A stretch of DNA of 13,570 nt. Origin: an uncultured Rickettsiales bacterium. GTDB lineage: Bacteria > Pseudomonadota > Alphaproteobacteria > Rickettsiales > UBA1997. The notes beneath the pieces were generated by a model. It did not search any database. It saw only the letters and a program-made list of their open reading frames with translations, and had not been told where the DNA came from. Of the stretch, positions 7,026 to 13,570 are shown piece by piece; position 1 is the first letter of the stretch; each line of letters opens with the position of its first letter. The position numbers and the translations under genes were made by a program. The stretch spans positions 1 to 13,570 of the forward strand of contig CALXRO010000031.1 of NCBI GenBank assembly GCA_944390875.1. The letters are read 5' to 3'.

Positions 7026-7816
7026 ATATTATTGATTTTATGAAGACTATAATTTTAATGTTATTAAATACTATTGTTGAATTTTTGCCAATATCCTCAA
7101 CTGCACATTTTATAATATTTAACAAATTAATAAAGATAAAAAGTAATATCAATTTAATTATGGCTATATCTCAAATGGCAATTATTATATCATTAATATA
7201 TTATTTTTATGAGTATGTTATTGATATTATTGTAAATTTTTTCAAAAAAAAAGAAATTAGATTTTTTTGTTATAATATTATTATAGCTACGTTGCCAACA
7301 ATTATTTTTGGATTTATTTTTCATAAAATGATAAAGAAATACTTTTTTAATGTTAAAACTATAGCTATTTTTTTAATATTATTTGGTATAATTATGATAT
7401 ATATTGATAAACACTTTAATAAAGAAAATAAAATACTCTGTAACTTATATTCAATACCAAAAAATATAATGTATAAAATTGGTGTATTTCAAGCTATATC
7501 TTTACTACCTGGAATTTCACGATCGGCATCAACAATATGTGGGGCTATTTATTATGGTTTATCAAATGATTTATCAGTAGATTTCTCATTTTTTATGTCT
7601 ATTCCAGTTAGTTTTGCAGGTTCTGTTTTTGATATTTATAAAAATTTCAATGTTATTGATAATTATTTGATGATTTTTATTTTTTTTATTTTAAATATTA
7701 TGTGGGCTTTATTTTTAGTAAAAAAAATGATTGAATTTTTAAAAAAGCATAGCTTAAAAAATTTTGGTTTCTATAGAATAGTAATTGGTTTTTTAATTTT
7801 ATTATTTAAATTTTAG
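7016..7816 (+). CDS. uppP: Undecaprenyl-diphosphatase, UppP/BacA family
   Basis: This 266-residue, very hydrophobic protein (about 7-8 membrane helices) matches UppP, which converts undecaprenyl diphosphate to the monophosphate that carries peptidoglycan and O-antigen units. E. coli UppP is 273 residues. The first active-site segment reads VEFLPISSTAH, keeping E22 and H31 (E. coli E21 and H30). AISQMAII follows, then the second motif LLPGISRSAST with P165, G166 and R169. The residue matching the first glutamate of the (E/Q)xxxE motif (E. coli E17) is asparagine, N18. The rest of the motifs are intact, so the enzyme is probably functional but altered. The ATG at 7016 overlaps the upstream gene by 10 nt. 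A second ATG at 7040 would remove 8 residues and is also possible. Presence of this gene implies a lipid carrier cycle and thus probably peptidoglycan or polysaccharide synthesis. Confidence 0.9.
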   Translation: MQVDIIDFMKTIILMLLNTIVEFLPISSTAHFIIFNKLIKIKSNINLIMAISQMAIIISLIYYFYEYVIDIIVNFFKKKEIRFFCYNIIIATLPTIIFGFIFHKMIKKYFFNVKTIAIFLILFGIIMIYIDKHFNKENKILCNLYSIPKNIMYKIGVFQAISLLPGISRSASTICGAIYYGLSNDLSVDFSFFMSIPVSFAGSVFDIYKNFNVIDNYLMIFIFFILNIMWALFLVKKMIEFLKKHSLKNFGFYRIVIGFLILLFKF

Positions 7817-7820
7817 AGGA
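7815..7820 (+). promoter_or_regulatory. Shine-Dalgarno sequence of fba
   Basis: AGAGGA overlaps the uppP stop codon (7814-7816) and stands 6 nt before the fba ATG at 7827. It fixes the fba start and suggests that ribosomes finishing uppP can reinitiate on fba. Confidence 0.65.
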
Positions 7821-7826
7821 TTACTC

Positions 7827-8813
7827 ATGAAAAAATATAAGGACTTTGGATTTGTAAATACAAAAGAAATGTTATTGGACGCATATAAGAAAGGATATGC
7901 TGTTCCAGCATATAATTTCAATAATATGGAACAATTACAAGCAATAATACTTGCTTGTTTAGAAACACAATCACCAGTTATTTTACAGGTTTCAGCAGGG
8001 GCTAGAAAATACGCCGACAATGACATATTAATGGAGATGGCAAAAGGTGCCATAAATATGATGAAAAGAAAAGCTTTGGAGTTGAAGCTTAAAGAAATAC
8101 AGATAGCCTTACATCTGGATCATGGAGCTGATTTTGATATATGTAAAAGTTGTATAGAATCTGGTTTTTCATCTGTAATGATTGATGGTTCACATTTAAA
8201 ATATGAAGAAAATATAGATCTAACAAAAAAAGTAGTTGATTTTGCACATAAGTATAATGTTACAGTAGAAGGTGAGTTAGGTGTTCTAGCTGGTATAGAA
8301 GATGATGTATCTTCTGAAAAATCACATTATACAAAACCTGAAGAAGTTGAAGATTTTGTAAGTAAAACTGGTGTAGATTCTTTAGCTATATCGATAGGTA
8401 CTTCTCATGGTGCATATAAGTTTAAAGTTGAAAAAGAAGAGGATATACCACCTTTAAGATTTGATATATTAGAAGAAATTTCAAAAAGGTTGCCTAATTT
8501 CCCAATAGTTCTGCATGGTGCTTCTTCTGTTCCACAAGAAGCTGTTTCTATTATAAATAAGTATGGTGGTAATCTTGAAAAGGCTTTTGGAGTTCCAGAA
8601 GATCAATTGAGTAAGGCAGCAAAATTGTCTGTTTGTAAAATAAATGTTGATTCAGATGGAAGACTTTGGATGACTGCAAAAATAAGAGAGTTTTTAGCAA
8701 ATAATCCAGATAAATTTGATCCTCGCGGTTATCTTGGAGAGGCTAGAGAAGCCTTAAAAAATATGTATATACATAAGAATAATGATGTATTTTTCTCCAG
8801 TGGTAGGATTTAA
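7827..8813 (+). CDS. fba: Fructose-bisphosphate aldolase, class II (type B-like)
   Basis: The product has 328 residues. It cleaves fructose 1,6-bisphosphate to glyceraldehyde 3-phosphate and dihydroxyacetone phosphate, or runs the reverse in gluconeogenesis. It is the zinc-dependent class II enzyme. HLDHGADFD supplies catalytic D98 and zinc ligand H99. VEGELGVLAG holds the next conserved acid. GTSHGAYKF (H194) and LHGASSVP (H230) hold the other zinc-ligand histidines. KINVDSDGR is the Asn-Val-Asp substrate motif. The N-terminus (AVPAYNFNNMEQLQAI) and the segments GVPEDQ and FDPRGYLG resemble the ~323-residue aldolases of anaerobes and of Giardia-type protists rather than the 359-residue E. 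coli FbaA. It follows uppP by 10 bp and precedes nifJ by 286 bp on the same strand. With PFOR it points to a glycolytic or gluconeogenic trunk connected to acetyl-CoA. A class I aldolase is what I recall for several Rickettsiales, so the class II type here may reflect transfer. Confidence 0.94.
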   Translation: MKKYKDFGFVNTKEMLLDAYKKGYAVPAYNFNNMEQLQAIILACLETQSPVILQVSAGARKYADNDILMEMAKGAINMMKRKALELKLKEIQIALHLDHGADFDICKSCIESGFSSVMIDGSHLKYEENIDLTKKVVDFAHKYNVTVEGELGVLAGIEDDVSSEKSHYTKPEEVEDFVSKTGVDSLAISIGTSHGAYKFKVEKEEDIPPLRFDILEEISKRLPNFPIVLHGASSVPQEAVSIINKYGGNLEKAFGVPEDQLSKAAKLSVCKINVDSDGRLWMTAKIREFLANNPDKFDPRGYLGEAREALKNMYIHKNNDVFFSSGRI

Positions 8814-9099
8814 ATTAGTAGCGTAGTTGCAAAAAATAATTTAAATTTAATATGTAATTTAGATTTATTGCAAATATGGTATCATCTGCTAAAAGACCAT
8901 ACAAATAGACTGAAGGATAGAATAAATTAATATACAACAGCATAAGTAAATGGTATTAAAGCATTGTCTTACCAATAAGTAGAATAGAAAAAATATAAAA
9001 ATTGTCAAAAAATAACTTATTATCTAAATCTATCCCTTGCAATTATATATAAATTGTTTTATAAAATTTGTAGATAGAATGTAAAAACTATAGAATATT
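8814..9099. other. Intergenic region between fba and nifJ, possible gene remnant plus nifJ promoter
   Basis: There is no intact gene in these 286 bp. Directly after the fba stop, and in the same frame, about 37 codons stay open; they include LLQIWYHLLKDHTNRLKDRIN, which looks like helical coding sequence. Three TAA codons and a TAG then interrupt the same frame. The first two TAAs lie within YTTA and VNGIKALSYQ stretches that would read on if TAA had once been CAA. This could be a decayed gene or a chance run; I cannot name a family. A promoter for nifJ lies at the right end. I saw no convincing terminator for fba and no tRNA-like structure. Confidence 0.3.
9037..9065 (+). promoter_or_regulatory. 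Probable promoter of nifJ
   Basis: TTGCAA (9037-9042) and TATAAA (9060-9065) are separated by exactly 17 nt, the optimal sigma70 spacing. Transcription would start near 9072 and leave a short leader of about 28 nt before the nifJ ATG. The leader has no Shine-Dalgarno sequence. The boxes match well, but chance matches are common at this AT content. Confidence 0.45.
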
Positions 9100-12000
9100 A
9101 TGTCAAAAGAAGTTGAAAAATTACCTATAGATGGCAATGAAGCAGTTGCCAGAATAGCTTATAAAATGTCAGATGTATTTACAATATACCCAATAACACC
9201 ATCTTCACCAATGGGCGAATTAGCTGATCAATTTTGTTCCAAAGGTGATAGAAATATTTTTGGTTTAAAGCCAACAGTAACAGAAATGCAGAGCGAGGCT
9301 GGAGCTGTAGGAGCAATGCATGGAGCTTTACAAACAGGAAGTTTAGCTTCTACTTTTACTTGTTCTCAAGGTTTATTGTTAATGATTCCAAATATGTATA
9401 AAATAGCTGGAGAGCTTACCCCTTGTGTTATGCATATAGCTGCAAGAAGTATAGCTGCTCAAGGTCTTTCAATTTTTGGCGATCATCAAGATGTTATGTC
9501 AGTTAGACAGTGTGGCTTTGCTATGCTTTCAAGTGGTTCAGTCCAAGAAGCTCATGATATGGCATTAATAGCTCATTTAGCCACAATAAAATCCCGAATT
9601 CCTTTTATAAACTTTTTTGATGGTTTTAGGACATCTCATGAAATTAATAAAATAGAACTAACTGATGATGAAACAATACTATCTTTAATAGATGAAGAAG
9701 CAATAATTAACCATAGAAAAAGAGCTTTAAATCCAGAAGAACCATTCATGAGAGGCTCTTCTCAGAATCCAGATGTATATTTTCAAGGTAGAGAAGCTTC
9801 GAATAAATATTATAATGCAGTTCCAGAAATAGTAAAAGATTGTTTTAAAAAATTTGGAGATTTAACAGGTAGAAAGTATAATTTATTTGAATACTATGGT
9901 GCTCCTGACGCTGAAAGAATTATAGTTATAATAGGATCTGGTGTACAAGCTGTAAAAGAAACAATAGACGCTTTAAAAGGCGAAAAAATAGGTGTGTTAC
10001 AAGTAAGATTATATAGACCATTTTTTGCTAAAGATTTTATTAATGTTGTACCACAAACAGTCAAAAAAATAGCTGTTTTAGATAGAACAAAAGAACCTGG
10101 TAGTCTTGGCGAACCATTATATTTAGATGTTGTTTCTGCTTTAAATGAATATGATAGAAACAATATAAAAATTATTGGAGGTAGATATGGTTTATCTTCA
10201 AAAGAATTCACACCTGCAATGGTTAATGGTATTTTTAATGAGTTAAAAAAAGATGAACCAAAAAATCATTTTACAGTTGGAATAATTGACGATGTTACAC
10301 ACACAAACATAGATTATAGCAATGATTTTGTTATAAAACACGATGAAGTTAAAGAAGCTATATTTTTTGGTCTTGGAAGTGATGGTACAGTTGGGGCAAA
10401 TAAAAATACTATAAAAATTATTTGCGATAGAGATGAGTATTATGGTCAAGCATATTTTGTTTATGATTCTAAAAAATCTGGATCTGTCACAGAATCACAT
10501 TTAAGATTTGGTAAAAAGAAAATAGATTCTACTTATCTTGTTCAGAAGGCCGATTTTATAGGCTGTCACCAGTTTAATTTTTTATTTAAATTGGATATTT
10601 TAGGTAGGATAAAAGATGGCGGAACATTACTTTTAAATACACATTATTCAAAAGATGAAGTTTGGGATCAGTTGCCTAAAGTTGTTCAAGAAATAATGAT
10701 TGATAAAGACATAAAATTATATGTAATAGATGCCTATGAAGTTGCTGAAAAAGCAAATATGGGTTCAAGAATAAATACAATAATGCAAACATGTTTCTTT
10801 AAGTTAGCTGACATTATTGATTCAGACGAAGCAATAAAAGAAATTAAGGAAGCTATAGTAAAAACTTATAGTAAAAAAGGTCAACAAATAGTTGATAATA
10901 ATATAAAAGCTGTTGAGGATTCTTTAAGTCATCTTCACGAAGTTAATTATCCTAAAAATGTAACAAGTAATCTAAAATTAGAAGATAAAATTCCTGAAAA
11001 TGCACCAGATTTTGTAAAAAACTTTACTGCTAAATTAATTGCCGGCAAAGGTGAAGAAATAAAAGTTTCTGAAATGTCAATAGATGGAACATTTCCAACG
11101 GATACCACCAGATATGAGAAACGTGATATTGCTGATAAGATAGCTGTTTGGGATCAAAATAAATGTATTGAATGTGGCCAATGTATTTTAGCTTGTCCTC
11201 ATTCTTGTTTAGAAGCAAAGACTTATACAAAAGAACAAATAGAAAACGCACCTTCTTGCTTTAAATTTAAAGAAGTTATGACAGATAAAACAGGTGAAAA
11301 AAAGTATACGATTCAAATTTCACCAGAAGATTGTACAGGTTGTTCAATATGTGTTTTAGCTTGCCCAGTTGGAGCATTAAGCATGCAACATAAATATGAA
11401 GTAATTGAAAATGAAAAAATAAGCAAAAATTTCTTTAATGAAATAGAAAGTATTGAAGTATTAGATCCTAAAAATATTAAAGATTTACAATTTAAAGAAT
11501 CTTTATTCAAATACTCAGGAGCATGTGCTGGTTGTGGCGAAACACCATATTTATCACTTCTAACAAAATTGTTCGGCGATAGAATGGTAGTTGCAAATGC
11601 TACAGGTTGCTCTTCAATATATGGAGGTAATTTACCAACAACACCTTGGTCAAAAAATAAGGACGGCAGAGGTCCCGCATGGTCAAATTCACTTTTTGAA
11701 GATAATGCCGAATTTGGTTTAGGATATGAAATAAGCCAAGAGACTCAAAAAGCTGAGGCTATTGATTTATTAAATAAATTTAGTGGAAATGTTCTTGAAA
11801 ATCAAATTGTAAATGAGATTATAGATAACTACAACAAAACATCCGATGAAGATATTAAAAAACAAAGAGAGAGAATTAATAAAGTTAAAGAAATTTTAGC
11901 TAAAAATGGCTCTTTTGAAGCTCATCATCTCGCTTCAATTATAGATATAATGATAAAGAGAAGTATATGGATAATAGGAGGTGATGGTTGGGCTTACGAT

Positions 12001-12609
12001 ATAGGTTTTGGTGGTTTAGACCATGTACTAGCAAGTGGCAAAAATGTAAATGTTTTAGTTATGGATACAGAAGTATATTCAAATACTGGTGGCCAAGCAT
12101 CAAAAGCAACCAATTTAGGGGCTTCAGCTAAATTTGCTGTTAATGGGAAAAATACTAATAAAAAAGATTTAGGCGCTATAGCTATGACATACGATAACAT
12201 ATACGTAGCACAAGTGGCTATTAGAGCTAATCCAATGCAAACTATGAAAGCTATAAAAGAGGCTGAAGAATATGATGGACCTTCTATAATAATTGCTTAT
12301 TCGTCTTGTATAGCTCATGGTACTCCTATGGAACAGAGTTTTGTACAACAAAAAAATGCTGTTGAAAGTGGGCTATGGATGCTTTATAGGTATAATCCAG
12401 CTTTGATTGAACAATCTAAAAACCCTTTACAAATTGATAGTAAAGAACCAAAGTTAGATTTACTTGAAACTTATCTTTATGCAGAAACTAGATATAATTT
12501 TATAAAGAAAACGAATTCAGAATATGCTGCAAAAGCTATAGAATTATTAAAGGATCATATAACAAGAAGATGGAAGAAATATAGACTAAACGCTGATAAT
12601 TTAATATAA
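9100..12609 (+). CDS. nifJ: Pyruvate:ferredoxin (flavodoxin) oxidoreductase, single-chain
   Basis: This 1169-residue enzyme oxidatively decarboxylates pyruvate to acetyl-CoA and CO2, passing electrons to ferredoxin or flavodoxin; length and order match bacterial homodimeric PFOR. Domain I carries YPITPSSPMGE (30-40) and the pyruvate-binding arginine of AARSI (R116), followed by FGDHQDVMSVRQ and FFDGFRTSHE. Domain II (about 265-410) includes LYRPF and DRTKEPG. The gamma-type domain begins at GLGSDGTVGANK. The ferredoxin-like insert holds two 4Fe-4S clusters, with cysteines 689/692/695/699 and 745/748/751/755. The TPP domain has CAGCGE (C809, C812), C837 and C1070 for the proximal cluster, GGDGWAYDIGFGG (960-972) and MDTEVYSNTGGQ for TPP and magnesium. 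All catalytic and cluster residues are present, so it should be active, but it is oxygen-sensitive in most species. It appears to be monocistronic: its own promoter lies upstream and a stem-loop downstream. It is uncommon in the alphaproteobacterial intracellular lineages that the rest of the window suggests. No ferredoxin, flavodoxin or hydrogenase gene is nearby. Confidence 0.97.
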   Translation: MSKEVEKLPIDGNEAVARIAYKMSDVFTIYPITPSSPMGELADQFCSKGDRNIFGLKPTVTEMQSEAGAVGAMHGALQTGSLASTFTCSQGLLLMIPNMYKIAGELTPCVMHIAARSIAAQGLSIFGDHQDVMSVRQCGFAMLSSGSVQEAHDMALIAHLATIKSRIPFINFFDGFRTSHEINKIELTDDETILSLIDEEAIINHRKRALNPEEPFMRGSSQNPDVYFQGREASNKYYNAVPEIVKDCFKKFGDLTGRKYNLFEYYGAPDAERIIVIIGSGVQAVKETIDALKGEKIGVLQVRLYRPFFAKDFINVVPQTVKKIAVLDRTKEPGSLGEPLYLDVVSALNEYDRNNIKIIGGRYGLSSKEFTPAMVNGIFNELKKDEPKNHFTVGIIDDVTHTNIDYSNDFVIKHDEVKEAIFFGLGSDGTVGANKNTIKIICDRDEYYGQAYFVYDSKKSGSVTESHLRFGKKKIDSTYLVQKADFIGCHQFNFLFKLDILGRIKDGGTLLLNTHYSKDEVWDQLPKVVQEIMIDKDIKLYVIDAYEVAEKANMGSRINTIMQTCFFKLADIIDSDEAIKEIKEAIVKTYSKKGQQIVDNNIKAVEDSLSHLHEVNYPKNVTSNLKLEDKIPENAPDFVKNFTAKLIAGKGEEIKVSEMSIDGTFPTDTTRYEKRDIADKIAVWDQNKCIECGQCILACPHSCLEAKTYTKEQIENAPSCFKFKEVMTDKTGEKKYTIQISPEDCTGCSICVLACPVGALSMQHKYEVIENEKISKNFFNEIESIEVLDPKNIKDLQFKESLFKYSGACAGCGETPYLSLLTKLFGDRMVVANATGCSSIYGGNLPTTPWSKNKDGRGPAWSNSLFEDNAEFGLGYEISQETQKAEAIDLLNKFSGNVLENQIVNEIIDNYNKTSDEDIKKQRERINKVKEILAKNGSFEAHHLASIIDIMIKRSIWIIGGDGWAYDIGFGGLDHVLASGKNVNVLVMDTEVYSNTGGQASKATNLGASAKFAVNGKNTNKKDLGAIAMTYDNIYVAQVAIRANPMQTMKAIKEAEEYDGPSIIIAYSSCIAHGTPMEQSFVQQKNAVESGLWMLYRYNPALIEQSKNPLQIDSKEPKLDLLETYLYAETRYNFIKKTNSEYAAKAIELLKDHITRRWKKYRLNADNLI

Positions 12610-12620
12610 ATTATAAAAAG

Positions 12621-12647
12621 CTTCCAAGTCGCTATTCGGCTTGGAAG
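12621..12647. terminator. Stem-loop downstream of nifJ, possible (bidirectional or minus-strand) terminator
   Basis: CTTCCAAGTCG (12621-12631) pairs with CGGCTTGGAAG (12637-12647), one pair being T-G, around the loop CTATT. It is unusually GC-rich for this DNA and starts 11 nt after the nifJ stop. The plus-strand tail is TGAAGTTAATTTT, a poor U-run. On the minus strand the stem is followed by CTTTTTATAATTT, a better terminator tail. It may end nifJ transcripts or protect their 3' end. Confidence 0.5.
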
Positions 12648-12690
12648 TGAAGTTAATTTTGATATGGTTATTTATATAATTTATACGGAG

Positions 12691-12720
12691 TTGTATTGTT
12701 TATAAATTTTTATCTATTAT
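12691..12720 (+). promoter_or_regulatory. Weak candidate promoter for the acidic-protein gene
   Basis: TTGTAT (12691-12696) and TATTAT (12715-12720) lie 18 nt apart, about 30 nt before the start codon. A second -10-like TATTAT at 12739-12744 sits so close to the ATG that it would give a nearly leaderless message. Both are modest matches in AT-rich DNA. Confidence 0.25.
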
Positions 12721-12750
12721 TATCAATTTTAATTAACTTATTATACAAAA

Positions 12751-13062
12751 ATGCTAAAATGGTTATCTAACTTATTTAAAAAAGAAGAAATAAAAAAAGT
12801 GGCGCCAAGTTTCTCTAGAAAAGACAATGGAGATGGCGGAAATAAAGTTGAAGATTTAAATAAATCTTCAAAGGAAGAAAAAGACATTAAAGATGCCAAA
12901 GTTAAAGAAAATGATAATAAAGATAATAGTAAAGATGAAGAAGATGATGATGAAAATAATCTAGAGGAAGATAATGATGAAGAGGATGAAGAGGATGATG
13001 AAGACAAAGATAATAATAAGACGACCGACAATAATGGAAAAGTTAGTTTTGGTTTTGGTTGA
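12751..13062 (+). CDS. Small, highly acidic low-complexity protein of unknown function
   Basis: The gene encodes 103 residues and belongs to no family I recognise. It has three parts. Residues 1-20 (MLKWLSNLFKKEEIKKVAPS) form a basic, amphipathic helix that could touch a membrane or nucleic acid. Residues 21-61 are Lys/Asp/Asn-rich. Residues 62-87 contain 21 Asp or Glu. A short tail ends in KVSFGFG. No signal peptide, membrane helix or cysteine is present. Two things favour a real gene: the stretch is open from a plausible ATG, and a strong Rho-independent terminator follows 20 nt after the stop. No Shine-Dalgarno sequence is visible. A longer Ser-rich reading frame exists on the opposite strand, but it is a by-product of the GAT/GAA repeats and covers the terminator and the valS start. 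Possible roles are a nucleic-acid-mimic or basic-protein-binding factor, or a secreted effector; none is supported by homology. Confidence 0.6.
   Translation: MLKWLSNLFKKEEIKKVAPSFSRKDNGDGGNKVEDLNKSSKEEKDIKDAKVKENDNKDNSKDEEDDDENNLEEDNDEEDEEDDEDKDNNKTTDNNGKVSFGFG
12934..13011 (+). repeat. Imperfect GAT/GAA codon repeat encoding the acidic block
   Basis: This stretch consists almost entirely of GAT, GAA and GAG codons with a few AAT and one CTA. It includes the recurring GATGAAGAGGATGAAGAG-like pattern. Such trinucleotide-like runs tend to vary in length by slippage, so the acidic block may differ between strains. Confidence 0.6.
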
Positions 13063-13081
13063 TAATAATTGAAAATATAAT

Positions 13082-13110
13082 ACTTTCCATTATAATATGG
13101 AAAGTTTTTT
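13082..13110 (+). terminator. Rho-independent terminator after the acidic-protein gene
   Basis: ACTTTCCAT (13082-13090) and ATGGAAAGT (13097-13105) form a perfect 9-bp stem with the 6-nt loop TATAAT, followed at once by TTTTTATTTTATT. It lies 20 nt past the acidic-protein stop and only 18 nt before the valS start, so it should separate the two genes. If so, valS needs a promoter overlapping the terminator or depends on read-through. Confidence 0.8.
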
Positions 13111-13122
13111 ATTTTATTCAAA

Positions 13123-13570
13123 GTGAGAGAGTTACAAAAAAAATATAATTTTATTGACACAGAAAAAAAATGGCAAAAGTATTGGTTGGATAATAAAATA
13201 TATGATTTTGATGAAAAAGATAATAACACAAGTAACATATATTCAATAGATACGCCACCACCACATGTTTCAGGCGTATTGCATATGGGACATATATTTG
13301 GCTATTCTCAAATGGATATTATTGCAAGATTTCAAAGAATAAGTGGTAAAAATGTATTTTTCCCTGTTGGTTATGATGATAATGGTTTGCCATCAGAAAG
13401 ATATGTAGAAAAAAAAATTGGTAAAAAAAGTAAAGAAATTGATCGTAGTGAATTCATAAAAATTTGTGATAAAGAAATACAAGATGCTGAACAATTAATA
13501 GAAAACTTATTTATTAGAGCAAGTTACTCTTTTGATTTTGATAAAAAATATAGGACTGTATCAAATATAT
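13123..13570 (+). CDS. valS: Valyl-tRNA synthetase, archaeal-type, 5' part only
   Basis: The first 149 codons of a class I synthetase are present; the gene runs off the right edge. The N-terminus (VRELQKKYNFIDTEKKWQKYWLDNKIYDF) is normal for ValRS. The catalytic PPPHVSGVLHMGH carries the HIGH signature (H54 and H57). The following segment reads VGYDDNGLPSERYVEKK. The DDNGLP.ER form belongs to archaeal-type ValRS; typical bacterial ValRS has a TDHAGIATQ-like sequence there. Rickettsia is known to carry the archaeal-like form, so this supports a related lineage. The start is taken as GTG at 13123: the frame is closed by a TAA at 13093-13095 and no ATG lies between it and the conserved N-terminus. 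No Shine-Dalgarno sequence is seen. The zinc-binding, editing and anticodon domains lie beyond the window. Confidence 0.93.
   Translation, partial: MRELQKKYNFIDTEKKWQKYWLDNKIYDFDEKDNNTSNIYSIDTPPPHVSGVLHMGHIFGYSQMDIIARFQRISGKNVFFPVGYDDNGLPSERYVEKKIGKKSKEIDRSEFIKICDKEIQDAEQLIENLFIRASYSFDFDKKYRTVSNI

Noticed and set aside
9894..10211. Minus-strand 105-codon frame inside nifJ
   Set aside because: It lies wholly within a secure, fully conserved PFOR coding region and shows no family features.
12741..13238. Minus-strand 165-codon Ser/Leu-rich open frame opposite the acidic-protein gene
   Set aside because: It arises from the GAT/GAA repeats read in antisense, covers a clear terminator and the conserved start of valS, and has no protein-like domain.
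1..13570. CRISPR array, tRNA genes, insertion sequences, toxin-antitoxin or defence modules
   Set aside because: I looked on both strands for regular direct repeats, tRNA T-loop patterns, transposase motifs and small gene pairs and found none that hold up.

Overview
The window is very AT-rich (by eye about a quarter to 30% G+C) and densely coded on both strands. The gene content points to a low-GC alphaproteobacterium, probably host-associated and close to the Rickettsiales or a similar reduced lineage. Four things support this: an archaeal-type valyl-tRNA synthetase like the one known from Rickettsia, a secreted protein resembling the alphaproteobacterial IalB family, a cysteine-free L33, and the strong AT bias. 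The exact lineage cannot be fixed from the sequence alone. A full-length pyruvate:ferredoxin oxidoreductase and a protist/anaerobe-like class II aldolase suggest a low-oxygen niche, which is unusual for that group.

Left part (1-5719): the 3' half of mnmE (tRNA wobble modification GTPase) runs rightward and ends exactly where the leftward folA (dihydrofolate reductase) ends. A roughly 290-bp AT-rich gap follows. Then comes a leftward two-gene unit, alaS then eptA, whose stop and start codons overlap. alaS is preceded by a good sigma70-like promoter. AlaRS carries an Asn-rich insertion in its editing domain.

Middle part (5870-8813): a leftward pair, rpmG (L33) and a small BamE/SmpA-like lipoprotein, is joined with no spacer. 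Divergent from it is a rightward cluster: an IalB-like secreted protein, uppP (undecaprenyl-diphosphatase, with one of its two motif glutamates replaced by Asn) and fba (class II fructose-bisphosphate aldolase). The genes overlap or lie 10 bp apart, so they probably form one transcription unit. It mixes envelope functions with a glycolytic enzyme.

Right part (8814-13570): a 286-bp gap carries a credible promoter for nifJ, a 1169-residue single-chain pyruvate:ferredoxin (flavodoxin) oxidoreductase with all its TPP and three 4Fe-4S motifs. After it come a stem-loop, a small extremely acidic protein of unknown function, a clear Rho-independent terminator, and the 5' end of valS cut by the window edge.

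Functionally the window combines translation genes (mnmE, alaS, rpmG, valS), folate metabolism (folA), envelope genes (eptA, lipoprotein, IalB-like, uppP) and central carbon metabolism (fba, nifJ). I found no CRISPR array, tRNA, rRNA, insertion sequence, toxin-antitoxin pair or recognisable defence system. The most notable points are the PFOR/aldolase pair, the UppP motif substitution and the uncharacterised acidic protein.
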